DNA of 64,000 bases from RGIG8244 sp045639325 (GTDB lineage Bacteria > Verrucomicrobiota > Lentisphaeria > Victivallales > UBA1829): NCBI GenBank assembly GCA_045639325.1, contig JAZUCU010000048.1, forward strand, positions 130,939 to 194,938, read 5' to 3'. The notes below the pieces were generated by a model. The model worked only from the letters and a program-made list of their open reading frames with translations, did not search any database and had not been told where the DNA came from. This document shows, piece after piece, positions 8,555-16,669 of the stretch. How positions within the stretch are numbered: position 1 is the stretch's first letter; the number at the start of each line of letters is the position of its first letter. Made by a program: the position numbers and the translations under genes.

Positions 8555-9592
8555 TTAATTGAAGTCATTTTCCAGTGCGACTTTCCACTGGAATTGTTCC
8601 GCCTTGTTGGCAAGTTCGTTCAGTGTGCGGATAAGCTGAATCGACTTGGGAATATTGCGGAGTGCATTGTTGTATTCTTTCTGCAATGCGGCATCTTCCT
8701 TCTTATATTTTGCAGGTGCTTTCACCGCAGAAAATATTTTGCTGATCCGGGTTTTCTGCTCATCAATCATGGCATTCAGAGTAGTCTGCTGCAAGCCATT
8801 GCCTGCATTGAAGAGCACATCCTGATCAAGACCGAGACACCAGGGCGGTGTCATTTTTTTATCCAGAACCGCTGCAATTTTTTTGATGTCATTCTTTTCG
8901 CCCTCCTTGAGGAAACAGAGGAATCCGAAGTTGGAGGTTGCCGCATAATTTCCGCCGGGAGAGGAGGTTGTGCCGATAAAACTGCCACTTCCCCATGCGT
9001 AGCGGACATGACAGAACGTCCAGATATCGCCGGATCGTGCTTTCTTGCCGAGTGTTTCCCAGGGCCAGAAAGATTCGATATACCATGCATTTTTGCCAAT
9101 CCGGACTTTGACTTCCCAACCATCCGCAGTCCAGTCTGTTCTGGTGACGGCGCCGTCGATACGCCAGATATCAGAGAGAGTTCCGATGGCATTGATTACG
9201 AATTTGCGCCATCCGATACCGGCTGCATCGGAGTCGATATAAATTTCTGTGCAGTCATCCTGCCAGAGATTGCCGTTATCGCGTTCTGTGACGGTGATGC
9301 GGAGTTTATCGGGGTTCTCTTCAAAGTGTGTGATCCCCATATACAAGCCCTGTTCGGTATAGACCATTTTGATGGAGTTTTTGAGCTTGCCGGGCCCGGG
9401 ATTCGGTTTGAAATATTCGTAGGAGGATGTATAATCCATGGCATTCTGCCAGCACGGATCATCGAGTTTACCATCAAGGACGGGGGCATTTTTTGTCGAT
9501 CTTGCGCAATAGAACGAGACTTCCCGCATGTTAGCGAAAAGCGTCGACGCCGCACACAGAAAAATCCCTGCATAAAGCCATTTTGTTTTCAC
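8555..9592 (-). CDS. Secreted protein with CBM9-like carbohydrate-binding domain
   Basis: A 345-residue exported protein starting with GTG (AAAGGA 10 bases before) and a signal peptide ending near STLFA. Residues about 33-225 show the family 9 carbohydrate-binding pattern: APVLDGKLDDPCW at the start, a VYTEQGLYMGI strand, WQDDCTEIYID in the middle and a late DGWEVKVRI strand. These domains bind sugar chain ends with aromatic residues. The C-terminal 100 residues are mostly helical and unassigned. It is the first gene of the operon with the GH42-like protein 30 bases downstream, behind a strong promoter, so a role in binding that enzyme's substrate at the surface or in the periplasm is likely. 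Confidence 0.8.
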   Translation of the reverse strand: MKTKWLYAGIFLCAASTLFANMREVSFYCARSTKNAPVLDGKLDDPCWQNAMDYTSSYEYFKPNPGPGKLKNSIKMVYTEQGLYMGITHFEENPDKLRITVTERDNGNLWQDDCTEIYIDSDAAGIGWRKFVINAIGTLSDIWRIDGAVTRTDWTADGWEVKVRIGKNAWYIESFWPWETLGKKARSGDIWTFCHVRYAWGSGSFIGTTSSPGGNYAATSNFGFLCFLKEGEKNDIKKIAAVLDKKMTPPWCLGLDQDVLFNAGNGLQQTTLNAMIDEQKTRISKIFSAVKAPAKYKKEDAALQKEYNNALRNIPKSIQLIRTLNELANKAEQFQWKVALENDFN

Positions 9593-9650
9593 GTTGTTCG
9601 ATTCCTTTTGTTGTTATGATTTTATACTGCTTTCTTTCACTGTATCCAGT

Positions 9651-9679
9651 ATTATAATACTATATTATGGCATTTTCAA
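9651..9679 (-). promoter_or_regulatory. Promoter of the CBM9/GH42-like operon
   Basis: On the minus strand, TTGAAA (9679-9674), 17-base spacer, perfect TATAAT (9656-9651), about 60 bases before the GTG start at 9592. It is the best -10 match in this divergent region. Confidence 0.65.
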
Positions 9680-9805
9680 ATTGAAATACTAAAAAATCGG
9701 TAAATCTTTTTGCTTATCTTTGTTTTTTTGTTTGTTTTTTCTCCTTTGCGCATTATATTATTTTTCACCCGCTTTATTTACAGTGAAATCAAGGAGAAAT
9801 GTTCG

Positions 9806-11503
9806 ATGGATTTCAAAATCATGCTTTGCAGTTCGTTGACCAAAGTCATGCCGCAGGAGGAGCCTGCTGCGTTGAAACGGAAAACGTTTTCTGTGTTGAA
9901 AGGTGAAAAATTTTCTTTCCAGCTTGCCAGTCTCGGAAAAGCAAACTGGTTTTCTCACCTGATTCCAGTTACCGTTGAGTCGGAACTGAAAAAATATATC
10001 CGTATCCGTTCCGTAGAAAATGTGCCCGTGGAATGGATGCCCGATCAGGTGGATGATGATGTTGTTTCCAATCGCATCGGATTTTATCCCGATGTCCTCC
10101 GGGATTTGCCGGAAGGAAAATATTTCCGCGCACACCGCAATATCTGGAATTCTCTCTGGTTCGATGTAAATGTGCCGAAAACTTGCAAGGCGGGTAAGTA
10201 TTCCATCAAAATCACTTTGTCAGTGCCGGAAATTGATCTGGATGCCAATCCGGAATTCAATGAGTCCGGTCGGGAAGAGTTTACACAGTCGTTGACACTG
10301 GAAGTTATCGATGCTGTTCTCCCGCCGCAGAAATTGAAAAATACACATTGGTTCCATTCGGACTGTCTGATGGAACATTATGGTTTTGAAGCATTCAGCC
10401 CCGCCTATTGGGATTGTGTCAGTGCCTTCATGAAGACTGCCGCTGATCACGGAATCAATATGATTCTGACGCCGATCTTTACCCCGCCATTGGATACACG
10501 GGTTGGCGGAGAACGTCCCACGGTTCAGCTGGTCAAAGTGAAATATGCCAAGGGTAAATATTCCTTCGACTTTGCGCTCCTTGAAAAATGGATCGATGTT
10601 GCCGGAAAAGCGGGAATCAAATATTTTGAAATGTCACACCTCTTTACCCAGTGGGGCGCGGGATTCACACCGAAAATCATGGCGGAAGTCAATGGAAAAG
10701 AAAAACGTATCTTTGGCTGGGATGTAGCGGCGACTTCGAAAAAATATCAGGATTTTCTTAAAGCCTTCCTGCCGGAACTTGTGGCTTTTATTGATGGTAA
10801 AAAATTGCACGATAAAGTCTATTTCCATTGTTCCGATGAGCCTTCCCTGGCACATCTGGAAAATTACAAAAAGGCTTCCACTCTGCTGAGGAAATATTTG
10901 AAAGATTTCCGGATTTTTGATGCCCTTTCCAAACCGGATTTCTATCAGAACGGTTTGATTTCCATCCCCGTTCCCAGCGAAACACATCTGGATCAATTCA
11001 TGTCCCTTGATGTGCCGGAACGGTGGACATATTACTGTTGCGAACCGTTGACGGAGTACAGTAACCGTTTTATTTACATGACTTCATCCCGTAACCGTAC
11101 GTTCGGTTTGCTGCTGTATTATTACGGTGTGGAAGGCTTCCTGCATTGGGGCTTCAATTTCTATAATGCCTGTCTCTCGGCGTTCAAGATTGATCCTTAT
11201 ACTGTAACCTGTGCAAATTATACTTATCCTGCCGGCGATGGCTTCCTGGTATATCCGGGCGCAAACGGCAAGCCGGAAGATTCTCTGCGTTTGGAAGTGT
11301 TCCATCACGGATTGCAGGATCAGCGTGCATTGGAATTGCTGGAAAAACTCATTGGACGGGATAAAGTTCTGAAACTTCTTGACTCTGCCGTCCCCGGCGG
11401 CAAGATGTCGATGAAGAATTATTTGAAAGGCGAAGATGCCTTATGGAATTTGCGTGAAAAAGTGAATTCTCTGATCAAAAAGAATCTTCCCCGCTCAAAG
11501 TAA
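9806..11503 (+). CDS. GH123-like glycoside hydrolase (DUF4091 type), first copy
   Basis: A 565-residue protein if started at the ATG at 9806, which has AAGGAG ten bases upstream; the open frame extends to 9710 but without a ribosome site. The N-terminal third is a beta-sandwich-like part (FSFQLASLGKAN, then VENVPVEWMP). The TIM-barrel part contains HCSDEPS near residue 343, the Asp-Glu pair expected for catalysis with substrate assistance in GH123 (beta-N-acetylgalactosaminidases). The C-terminus has YPAGDGFLVYPGANGKPEDS and LRLEVFHHGLQDQRALE, the DUF4091 signature. There is no signal peptide, so the enzyme probably acts in the cytoplasm on imported oligosaccharides. It overlaps the reading frame of a close paralogue directly downstream. 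Confidence 0.82.
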   Translation: MDFKIMLCSSLTKVMPQEEPAALKRKTFSVLKGEKFSFQLASLGKANWFSHLIPVTVESELKKYIRIRSVENVPVEWMPDQVDDDVVSNRIGFYPDVLRDLPEGKYFRAHRNIWNSLWFDVNVPKTCKAGKYSIKITLSVPEIDLDANPEFNESGREEFTQSLTLEVIDAVLPPQKLKNTHWFHSDCLMEHYGFEAFSPAYWDCVSAFMKTAADHGINMILTPIFTPPLDTRVGGERPTVQLVKVKYAKGKYSFDFALLEKWIDVAGKAGIKYFEMSHLFTQWGAGFTPKIMAEVNGKEKRIFGWDVAATSKKYQDFLKAFLPELVAFIDGKKLHDKVYFHCSDEPSLAHLENYKKASTLLRKYLKDFRIFDALSKPDFYQNGLISIPVPSETHLDQFMSLDVPERWTYYCCEPLTEYSNRFIYMTSSRNRTFGLLLYYYGVEGFLHWGFNFYNACLSAFKIDPYTVTCANYTYPAGDGFLVYPGANGKPEDSLRLEVFHHGLQDQRALELLEKLIGRDKVLKLLDSAVPGGKMSMKNYLKGEDALWNLREKVNSLIKKNLPRSK

Positions 11504-11529
11504 TGGCTGAAATAGAAGGATTTTACAAT

Positions 11530-13230
11530 ATGGATTTTCAAACAGTATTATGCAGTTCCCTTGCAAAAGTGATGCCTCAGGATGCCCCGCAGGAATCGCC
11601 GATCCGGAGTTTCAGCTGTCTGCGCGGTGAAAATTTCTCCTTCCAGGTCGCTTTCAAATCCAATGATATCAGTGGCGTATACGAATCCGGCGCCGTTCGG
11701 GTGGAAGTTAAATCGTCCCTGAATCAATACATCCGTATGCGTTCCGTGGAAAACGTACCGGTTGCCTGGATGCCGGACGGGATTGATGATGATGTGGTAT
11801 CGGATAAAGTCGGGTTATATCCCGATATTCTCCGTGAACTTGAAAATGGTAATATCATTCGCAATCATCGCCGTGTTTGGCGCACACTCTGGTTTGATGT
11901 GGAGCTGCCCGCAAAATGCAAGAGCGGAACATTCGAGATTGAAGTGCTTCTCCATGTGACCGATGTCGATCAGCAGGCGCAAGGCGTGAAAGCAGAGAAA
12001 ATCTTCAGCGAAAAATTGACTCTGGAAGTTCTCGATGCCGTCCTCCCGCCTCAGACTCTCAAATGTGACCACTGGTTCCATGCGGACTGTCTTTCCACCC
12101 ACTACGGCATGGAACCTTTCGGCGAAGAATTCTGGCGGATCGCCGGTAATTTTATGAATGCGGCATCCAGTAACGGGATCAATATGCTGATGACTCCGCT
12201 TTTTACACCGCCGCTGGATACATTCGTCGGCACATACCGTCCCCGGGTTCAGCTGGTGAAGATTGCCATTAATAAAGGCAAATATTCTTTCGATTTCTCT
12301 CTGTTGGAAAAATGGATCGAAGTTGCGAACAAAAACGGTATCACCTATTTTGAAATGCCACACATGTTCACACAATGGGGATGCGAAGCCACCCCGCAGA
12401 TCTGGGCGACTGTTGACGGTAAGGAAAAACGTATTTTCGGCTGGGATGTGAAAGCGCTTTCCGCAAAATATCGCAAGTTTATTGATAATTTCCTGCCGGC
12501 AGTCAAAAAATTCTTTGAGGAACGGGGGCTTCGCAAGAATGTCTATTTCCATTGTTCCGATGAACCCTCTCTGCCCCATCTTCCCCAGTTCCAGAAATGT
12601 GCGGAACTCCTTGCCAGTTATCTGGAAGGCTGGAATCTGTTCGACGGCGGAACGCTGGATACCTATGAGAAAGGATTGGTCCCCATTCCCATTCCGATTT
12701 CTCCCGTTCAGACCCTTGAAAAATTCAAAAGTGTGAAAGTCAAGGAACGCTGGACCGCTTATTGCTGTTTCCCGCAGGTGGATTATGTCAACCGCTTTAT
12801 TCACATGACGTCATCCCGTAACCGTATTTTCGGTGCACAGCTTTACCGTTTTAATGTGGAAGGCTTTCTTCATTGGGGATTCAATTTCTATTTCTCCGGC
12901 TTGTCGCTCAAACCGGTTGACCCCTATAAAGATACCTGCTGTTATTATACCTATCCTGCCGGCGATGCATTCCTGGTTTATCCCCGGGAAGATGGTATGC
13001 CGGAAGAATCTTTGCGCTTGAAAGTGTTCGGTCATGCGCTGCAAGATCAGCGTGCTATGCAGCTGTTGGAAAGTATGATCGGCAGACCGAAAGTGGAAAA
13101 AATTCTGGATAAATGTTCACCCAACGGCGAAATGCACATGCATGATTATCCGCGCGGTGAAAAAGCGGTTTTGGCATTGCGTGAAAAAATCAATGCCGAG
13201 ATCAAAAAGAATTTGAAAAAGCGTGCTTGA
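11530..13230 (+). CDS. GH123-like glycoside hydrolase (DUF4091 type), second copy
   Basis: A 566-residue tandem paralogue of the preceding protein, similar over its full length: MDFQTVLCSSLAKVMPQ against MDFKIMLCSSLTKVMPQ, the HCSDEPS Asp-Glu motif near residue 343, and YPAGDAFLVYPREDGMPEES near the end. The start at 11530 is chosen because it aligns with the start of the first copy and follows an AGAAGGA site; an in-frame ATG at 11503 overlaps the upstream stop codon (TAATG). No signal peptide. The two genes are surely co-transcribed. Differences are spread along the sequence rather than concentrated, which suggests an old duplication with separate substrates. It converges on perR with a 10-base gap. 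Confidence 0.82.
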   Translation: MDFQTVLCSSLAKVMPQDAPQESPIRSFSCLRGENFSFQVAFKSNDISGVYESGAVRVEVKSSLNQYIRMRSVENVPVAWMPDGIDDDVVSDKVGLYPDILRELENGNIIRNHRRVWRTLWFDVELPAKCKSGTFEIEVLLHVTDVDQQAQGVKAEKIFSEKLTLEVLDAVLPPQTLKCDHWFHADCLSTHYGMEPFGEEFWRIAGNFMNAASSNGINMLMTPLFTPPLDTFVGTYRPRVQLVKIAINKGKYSFDFSLLEKWIEVANKNGITYFEMPHMFTQWGCEATPQIWATVDGKEKRIFGWDVKALSAKYRKFIDNFLPAVKKFFEERGLRKNVYFHCSDEPSLPHLPQFQKCAELLASYLEGWNLFDGGTLDTYEKGLVPIPIPISPVQTLEKFKSVKVKERWTAYCCFPQVDYVNRFIHMTSSRNRIFGAQLYRFNVEGFLHWGFNFYFSGLSLKPVDPYKDTCCYYTYPAGDAFLVYPREDGMPEESLRLKVFGHALQDQRAMQLLESMIGRPKVEKILDKCSPNGEMHMHDYPRGEKAVLALREKINAEIKKNLKKRA

Positions 13231-13240
13231 TGAATCAGGC

Positions 13241-13657
13241 TTATCCCTGACAATCAGAGCAGAGACCGTAATAGTCAAGGTGGATGCTTTCCACCTTGCA
13301 GCCATTTTGGGGCAGGGGAATTTTTGCGGACGGATCATCGAGAAAGATATCCGTTACGCTGTGGCATTTGCGACATTTGAAATGCCCGTGGAATGAGGTG
13401 TTGATGTCGTAACGCAGTTCCCCGTCTTCAATGGTCAACGGCATTACGATTTTATTTTCTTCGAACAATTTGAGTGTGTTATAAATCGTTGTCCGTGAGA
13501 GTGTGGGATACTCCGGCGCAAGAGATTTGTAAATGGTCTCTGCCACCGGATGTATCCGGTTTTTCATCAAAAAGGCAAGTACCGCAATGCGTGGTTCTGA
13601 CGGACGCAGACCGACCGTTTGCAGCCGGGCGATACATTCTGCTCTCAGATCGTTCAT
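13241..13657 (-). CDS. perR: PerR-type peroxide-responsive repressor (Fur family)
   Basis: A 138-residue Fur-family repressor. The winged helix lies in residues about 10-85 (TLSRTTIYNTLKLFEE is the recognition region). The zinc site is formed by C95/C98 and C133/C136. The five regulatory metal ligands of Bacillus PerR (H37, D85, H91, H93, D104) are matched one position earlier by H36, D84, H90, H92 and D103; an Asp rather than Glu at the second position is the mark of PerR as opposed to Fur or Zur. Iron-bound PerR represses peroxide defence until its histidines are oxidised. It follows the rubrerythrin gene after 26 bases and a PerR box lies at the operon promoter, so autoregulation is likely. 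Confidence 0.9.
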   Translation of the reverse strand: MNDLRAECIARLQTVGLRPSEPRIAVLAFLMKNRIHPVAETIYKSLAPEYPTLSRTTIYNTLKLFEENKIVMPLTIEDGELRYDINTSFHGHFKCRKCHSVTDIFLDDPSAKIPLPQNGCKVESIHLDYYGLCSDCQG

Positions 13658-13683
13658 TGTGGTACCTTACCTTTCAAAGATGA

Positions 13684-14238
13684 TTATTTACCGAAGTAGC
13701 GTTTGAGCAATCCGGCGAAACCCTGACCGTGGCGGGCTTCATCTTTCGCCATTTCGTGTACGGTGTCATGGATTGCGTCATAGCCCAATTCTTTGGCACG
13801 TTTTGCGATTTCGAATTTACCGGCACATGCACCTTTTTCTGCAGCTGCGCGCATTTCCAGATTTGTCTTTGTGCAGGGCATGACAACATCACCGAGCAGT
13901 TCAGCAAATTTTGCAGCGTGTTCTGCTTCTTCAAATGCATAACGCTTGTAGGCTTCGGCGATTTCCGGATAGCCTTCGCGTTCTGCCTGACGGCTCATTG
14001 CGAGGTACATACCGACTTCGGTACATTCGCCTTCAAAATGAGCTTTCAAACCTTCGAGGACCTCTGCATCAACGCCTTTAGCGATACCGACAACATGTTC
14101 CGTAGCATAGGGCATTTCAGTTTCTTCTGCTTTGAATTTTGTGCCGATGCATTTGCACTGGGGGCATCTTTCCGGTGCTTCGGTACCTTCGTGGACATAA
14201 CCGCAGACGGGGCATACAAATTTTTTGACTTCGCTCAT
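13684..14238 (-). CDS. Reverse rubrerythrin (rubredoxin domain first)
   Basis: A 184-residue non-haem iron protein. Unlike classical rubrerythrin, the rubredoxin-like domain comes first: C9/C12 and C25/C28 form the Fe(Cys)4 site. Residues about 55-180 are the four-helix ferritin-like domain with the di-iron ligands in FEGECTEVGMYL, FEEAEHAAKF and KDEARHGQGF. Such proteins take electrons from NADH via a reductase and reduce hydrogen peroxide and oxygen to water in strict anaerobes. The gene heads an operon with perR, and has GAAGGAG before its ATG. The cytoplasmic location and full length are normal for the family. Confidence 0.92.
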   Translation of the reverse strand: MSEVKKFVCPVCGYVHEGTEAPERCPQCKCIGTKFKAEETEMPYATEHVVGIAKGVDAEVLEGLKAHFEGECTEVGMYLAMSRQAEREGYPEIAEAYKRYAFEEAEHAAKFAELLGDVVMPCTKTNLEMRAAAEKGACAGKFEIAKRAKELGYDAIHDTVHEMAKDEARHGQGFAGLLKRYFGK

Positions 14239-14295
14239 AGTTTTTTCTCCTTCACTTGAGTTTTGTTTGTTTTTATTTTTATAACAACTACATTT

Positions 14296-14310
14296 TTGTA
14301 ATCACTACAA
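14296..14310. promoter_or_regulatory. PerR box
   Basis: TTGTAATCACTACAA fits the 7-1-7 inverted repeat of PerR boxes with one mismatch between arms and is close to the TTATAATNATTATAA consensus. It begins three bases downstream of the -10 element of the rubrerythrin-perR promoter, covering the expected transcription start, a position suited to repression. Confidence 0.7.
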
Positions 14311-14312
14311 TC

Positions 14313-14340
14313 AATATACACCGCTTTTTTACAATGTCAA
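14313..14340 (-). promoter_or_regulatory. Promoter of the rubrerythrin-perR operon
   Basis: On the minus strand, perfect TTGACA (14340-14335), 16-base spacer, TATATT (14318-14313). The start codon lies about 75 bases downstream. Confidence 0.7.
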
Positions 14341-14380
14341 GCCATTTTTCAAAAAAATCTGAAAAATTTTCGAATTTTTT

Positions 14381-15418
14381 TTATCGGAGGTCCGATAATG
14401 TCTCGCCATCGCAGAATGTAACCGGCAATAATTCATTGTGCGGGATCTCTTTTTCACCTTCCAGCACGCGTAATGCAAGGGAAAATGCGTATTCGCCCAG
14501 ACTCTTCGGACTGTATTCTATCGATGTGATTTTATAGAAATGAGCGAATTCAGGGCCGGAGATGTATCCGCAAACAGAAATATCCTGTGGAACATTGATG
14601 TCAAGACGGCGGCAATGGCCGATAAAATCGGCTGCATAAATGTCGTTTTCACAGATTACTGCAGTATAATCCTTAATAAAGCGTGCAAGAGTACGTTTGA
14701 AAACTGCAGCGTTCCCGATTGGTAATTGTGCGTGATCAATCTCCCGCAACTCAATGCCCAATTCATTGGCACGTTCTTTCGCGCCGAGAAACCGTTCCCG
14801 CTGTACGGCAACGGTGGATGGAGAGGAATAATGCAGAACTTTACAATGTCCCCGTTTCCAGATTTCTTCCATCAGGATTCTGCCTGCGGTGTAATTGTCC
14901 GGATTAATATAATACGTATTATTGTCGCTGCTGTGTTTGACCATGGTATCCAGGCAGAAGACAGGTACATCCGGCAGATCGACAACGGGGCAGTCGCCGC
15001 CGACAAATATTGCATCCGGCTGCAGTGCCGCCACGCGTTCAGAAAAGACCTGATAGTTCTTTACAAAACCGATGGGTAATATCGTCAGACTGCATCCTGC
15101 CGCATAAGCACTTTCTTCCAGTCCCTTAATTAACCGGGCATAAAAGGAGTGAGTGTAAGGGATCACACCGAAATAGACAAATTTTTTGTGTGGAAACAGT
15201 TCTTTGCGGAGAAGAATCGTTCCCCCGGCACCACGTGTCCGCTTGAAATAGCCGAGTGTCACCAATCTGGAGACGGCGCGGTTTGCGGTTCCTTTATCCA
15301 CATTGAATTTCTTGGCCAGCTGATATTCGGATGGAATACGCCCGCCGATTTTATAACTGCCGTTTTGGATTCTTTCCAACAGATAATCTACCAGATATTG
15401 TTCTTTTTCTCCGCTCAT
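14381..15418 (-). CDS. GntR/LacI-type transcriptional regulator
   Basis: A 345-residue regulator. Residues about 1-75 are a GntR winged helix (YLVDYLLERIQNGSYKIGG, then SEYQLAKKFNVDKGTANRA). From about residue 80 the protein is a LacI-type periplasmic-binding-protein-like sensor (FGVIPYTHSFYARLIKGLEE, CENDIYAADFIGHCRRL, VCGYISGPEFAHFYKITSIE), as in the arabinose repressor AraR. It should bind a sugar and release an operator. The ATG at 15418 has AAAGG at a normal distance, while the ATG six bases upstream is too close. It is divergent from the peptidase-pseudopilin-lyase operon at 15609, the likely target, and has its own promoter with an inverted repeat beside it. Confidence 0.88.
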   Translation of the reverse strand: MSGEKEQYLVDYLLERIQNGSYKIGGRIPSEYQLAKKFNVDKGTANRAVSRLVTLGYFKRTRGAGGTILLRKELFPHKKFVYFGVIPYTHSFYARLIKGLEESAYAAGCSLTILPIGFVKNYQVFSERVAALQPDAIFVGGDCPVVDLPDVPVFCLDTMVKHSSDNNTYYINPDNYTAGRILMEEIWKRGHCKVLHYSSPSTVAVQRERFLGAKERANELGIELREIDHAQLPIGNAAVFKRTLARFIKDYTAVICENDIYAADFIGHCRRLDINVPQDISVCGYISGPEFAHFYKITSIEYSPKSLGEYAFSLALRVLEGEKEIPHNELLPVTFCDGETLSDLR

Positions 15419-15431
15419 ATACATACCTTTT

Positions 15432-15447
15432 CAGTAATATTTTACTG
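15432..15447. promoter_or_regulatory. Inverted repeat, candidate operator
   Basis: CAGTAA-TATT-TTACTG is a perfect 6-base inverted repeat. It lies between the -10 element and the start codon of the GntR/LacI-type gene, so binding there would allow autoregulation. The partner sequence GTAATATT repeats once more just upstream, at the -10. Confidence 0.4.
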
Positions 15448-15450
15448 GTA

Positions 15451-15479
15451 ATATTAGCATAAAAACAGTGTTTTGTCAA
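15451..15479 (-). promoter_or_regulatory. Promoter of the GntR/LacI-type regulator
   Basis: On the minus strand, perfect TTGACA (15479-15474), 17-base spacer ending in TGC, TAATAT (15456-15451). Confidence 0.55.
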
Positions 15480-15541
15480 GCCGTATGTATAAAAAAATAT
15501 TAACAGGGTCATTAAAATCCCTGTTTTTGCCGTCGCATGTC

Positions 15542-15570
15542 TTGACAAACAGAAAAAAATCTGCTATAGT
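15542..15570 (+). promoter_or_regulatory. Promoter of the peptidase-pseudopilin-lyase operon
   Basis: Perfect TTGACA (15542-15547), 17-base spacer ending in TGC, and TATAGT (15565-15570), about 38 bases before the ATG at 15609. The TGC before the -10 makes it an extended -10 promoter. Confidence 0.7.
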
Positions 15571-15608
15571 AGCGATATACGAAGTAAATTAATGACAGGT
15601 TTAATATT

Positions 15609-16649
15609 ATGAAACCACAAGAAACGCCAGTGAACTATCCGCCTTATTGGATTACTTCCAACGAGGATGTGAAAGCTTATCTCGAAAAAAATGCAGTGAA
15701 AGGCAAAGTCTCCGTAGCCGGATATTCCGCCGGCGGACGCGAGATCCTTGTGTACGAATACGGCGAAAAAGAAGTTACAAAGCAGACTGTCACTCTCTCT
15801 TCCGCCTGGACTGCAAGAAAGCCGGAATTGTATACGCAGCGTCCCCAACGGAAAAAACAGACCATCTTTATTTATGGTGCCATTCATGGTGCCGAAGTGG
15901 AAGGCACTGCCAGTTTGATGAACTTGATCAATCTGCTGGAACATGGTGTGGATTTACGCGGACGCCGCAATGACAAACTGCTGGGGTTTGCAGAACAGTA
16001 TCGACTCGTCATTGTCCCGCTCTCCCAGCCGGACGGACGTGCCAGATTCCCGCGTAACAGCCTTGTCGGTCAGAGTTTGGATGTGTTCCAATATTATGCC
16101 CATGGCTTCTGGAAAGATGGCAGACCCTGCAAGTATCCGTTCCATAAAGAAATTGTTCCGCTGCCTGTGGATGAGATGGAATATCTGGGCGCGTATTTCA
16201 ACGATAACGGCGTCAATTGTCAGCACGATGATTTCTTCGGCAATATGCAGCCGGAAGTGGAAACACTGATCCGTCTGGTTCATGAAGAACGTCCGGACTT
16301 CATTCTTTCCACCCATGGTTGTGAAGCGACACCGGGCTCCAGTTCTCCGGCGGCGTGTCTTTCCAAAAATGCACTTCATATTATGCAGTCCCTTGCAGTG
16401 AGTATTCTGGTCCACCTGACCTGTGCCGGACTCCGTCCGTATCAGCCGCCGGTGTTGGAGCAGAAAGAATTTTTTATTCTGCAGGATGTGCTTTTCATGG
16501 CATCGGGCGGGCTCCCTTATCTGTTTGAATTTCCGCATGGTTGTGTGAATGAACCGTTCACCCATGAAGAAATTATTGATTTGGGTTTGATTCTGTTCGA
16601 AGAGATTATGAAATACGGGGTTGAAAAAGGTTTCCAAAATCGTTTTTAA
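15609..16649 (+). CDS. M14-family zinc carboxypeptidase-like protein
   Basis: A 346-residue protein of the zinc carboxypeptidase (M14) fold. HGAEVEG near residue 97 supplies the HXXE zinc ligands, ILSTHGCE near 234 the third His, SQPDGR near 138 the conserved Asn/Asp-Gly-Arg region, and YLFEFPHG near 304 the candidate catalytic Glu. There is no signal peptide. Family members remove C-terminal amino acids or cut amide bonds in peptidoglycan and other conjugates; a few act on modified sugars or amides. It is the first gene of an operon with a pseudopilin (20 bases downstream) and a heparinase-type lyase. Its link to glycan breakdown may be removal of peptide or amide substituents, which is a guess. 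Confidence 0.72.
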   Translation: MKPQETPVNYPPYWITSNEDVKAYLEKNAVKGKVSVAGYSAGGREILVYEYGEKEVTKQTVTLSSAWTARKPELYTQRPQRKKQTIFIYGAIHGAEVEGTASLMNLINLLEHGVDLRGRRNDKLLGFAEQYRLVIVPLSQPDGRARFPRNSLVGQSLDVFQYYAHGFWKDGRPCKYPFHKEIVPLPVDEMEYLGAYFNDNGVNCQHDDFFGNMQPEVETLIRLVHEERPDFILSTHGCEATPGSSSPAACLSKNALHIMQSLAVSILVHLTCAGLRPYQPPVLEQKEFFILQDVLFMASGGLPYLFEFPHGCVNEPFTHEEIIDLGLILFEEIMKYGVEKGFQNRF

Positions 16650-16669
16650 CATTGAGAAAGGTATCAAAT

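Noticed and set aside
14281..14296. Possible second PerR box (TTATAACAACTACAT)
   Set aside because: Only about three of seven positions match between the arms.
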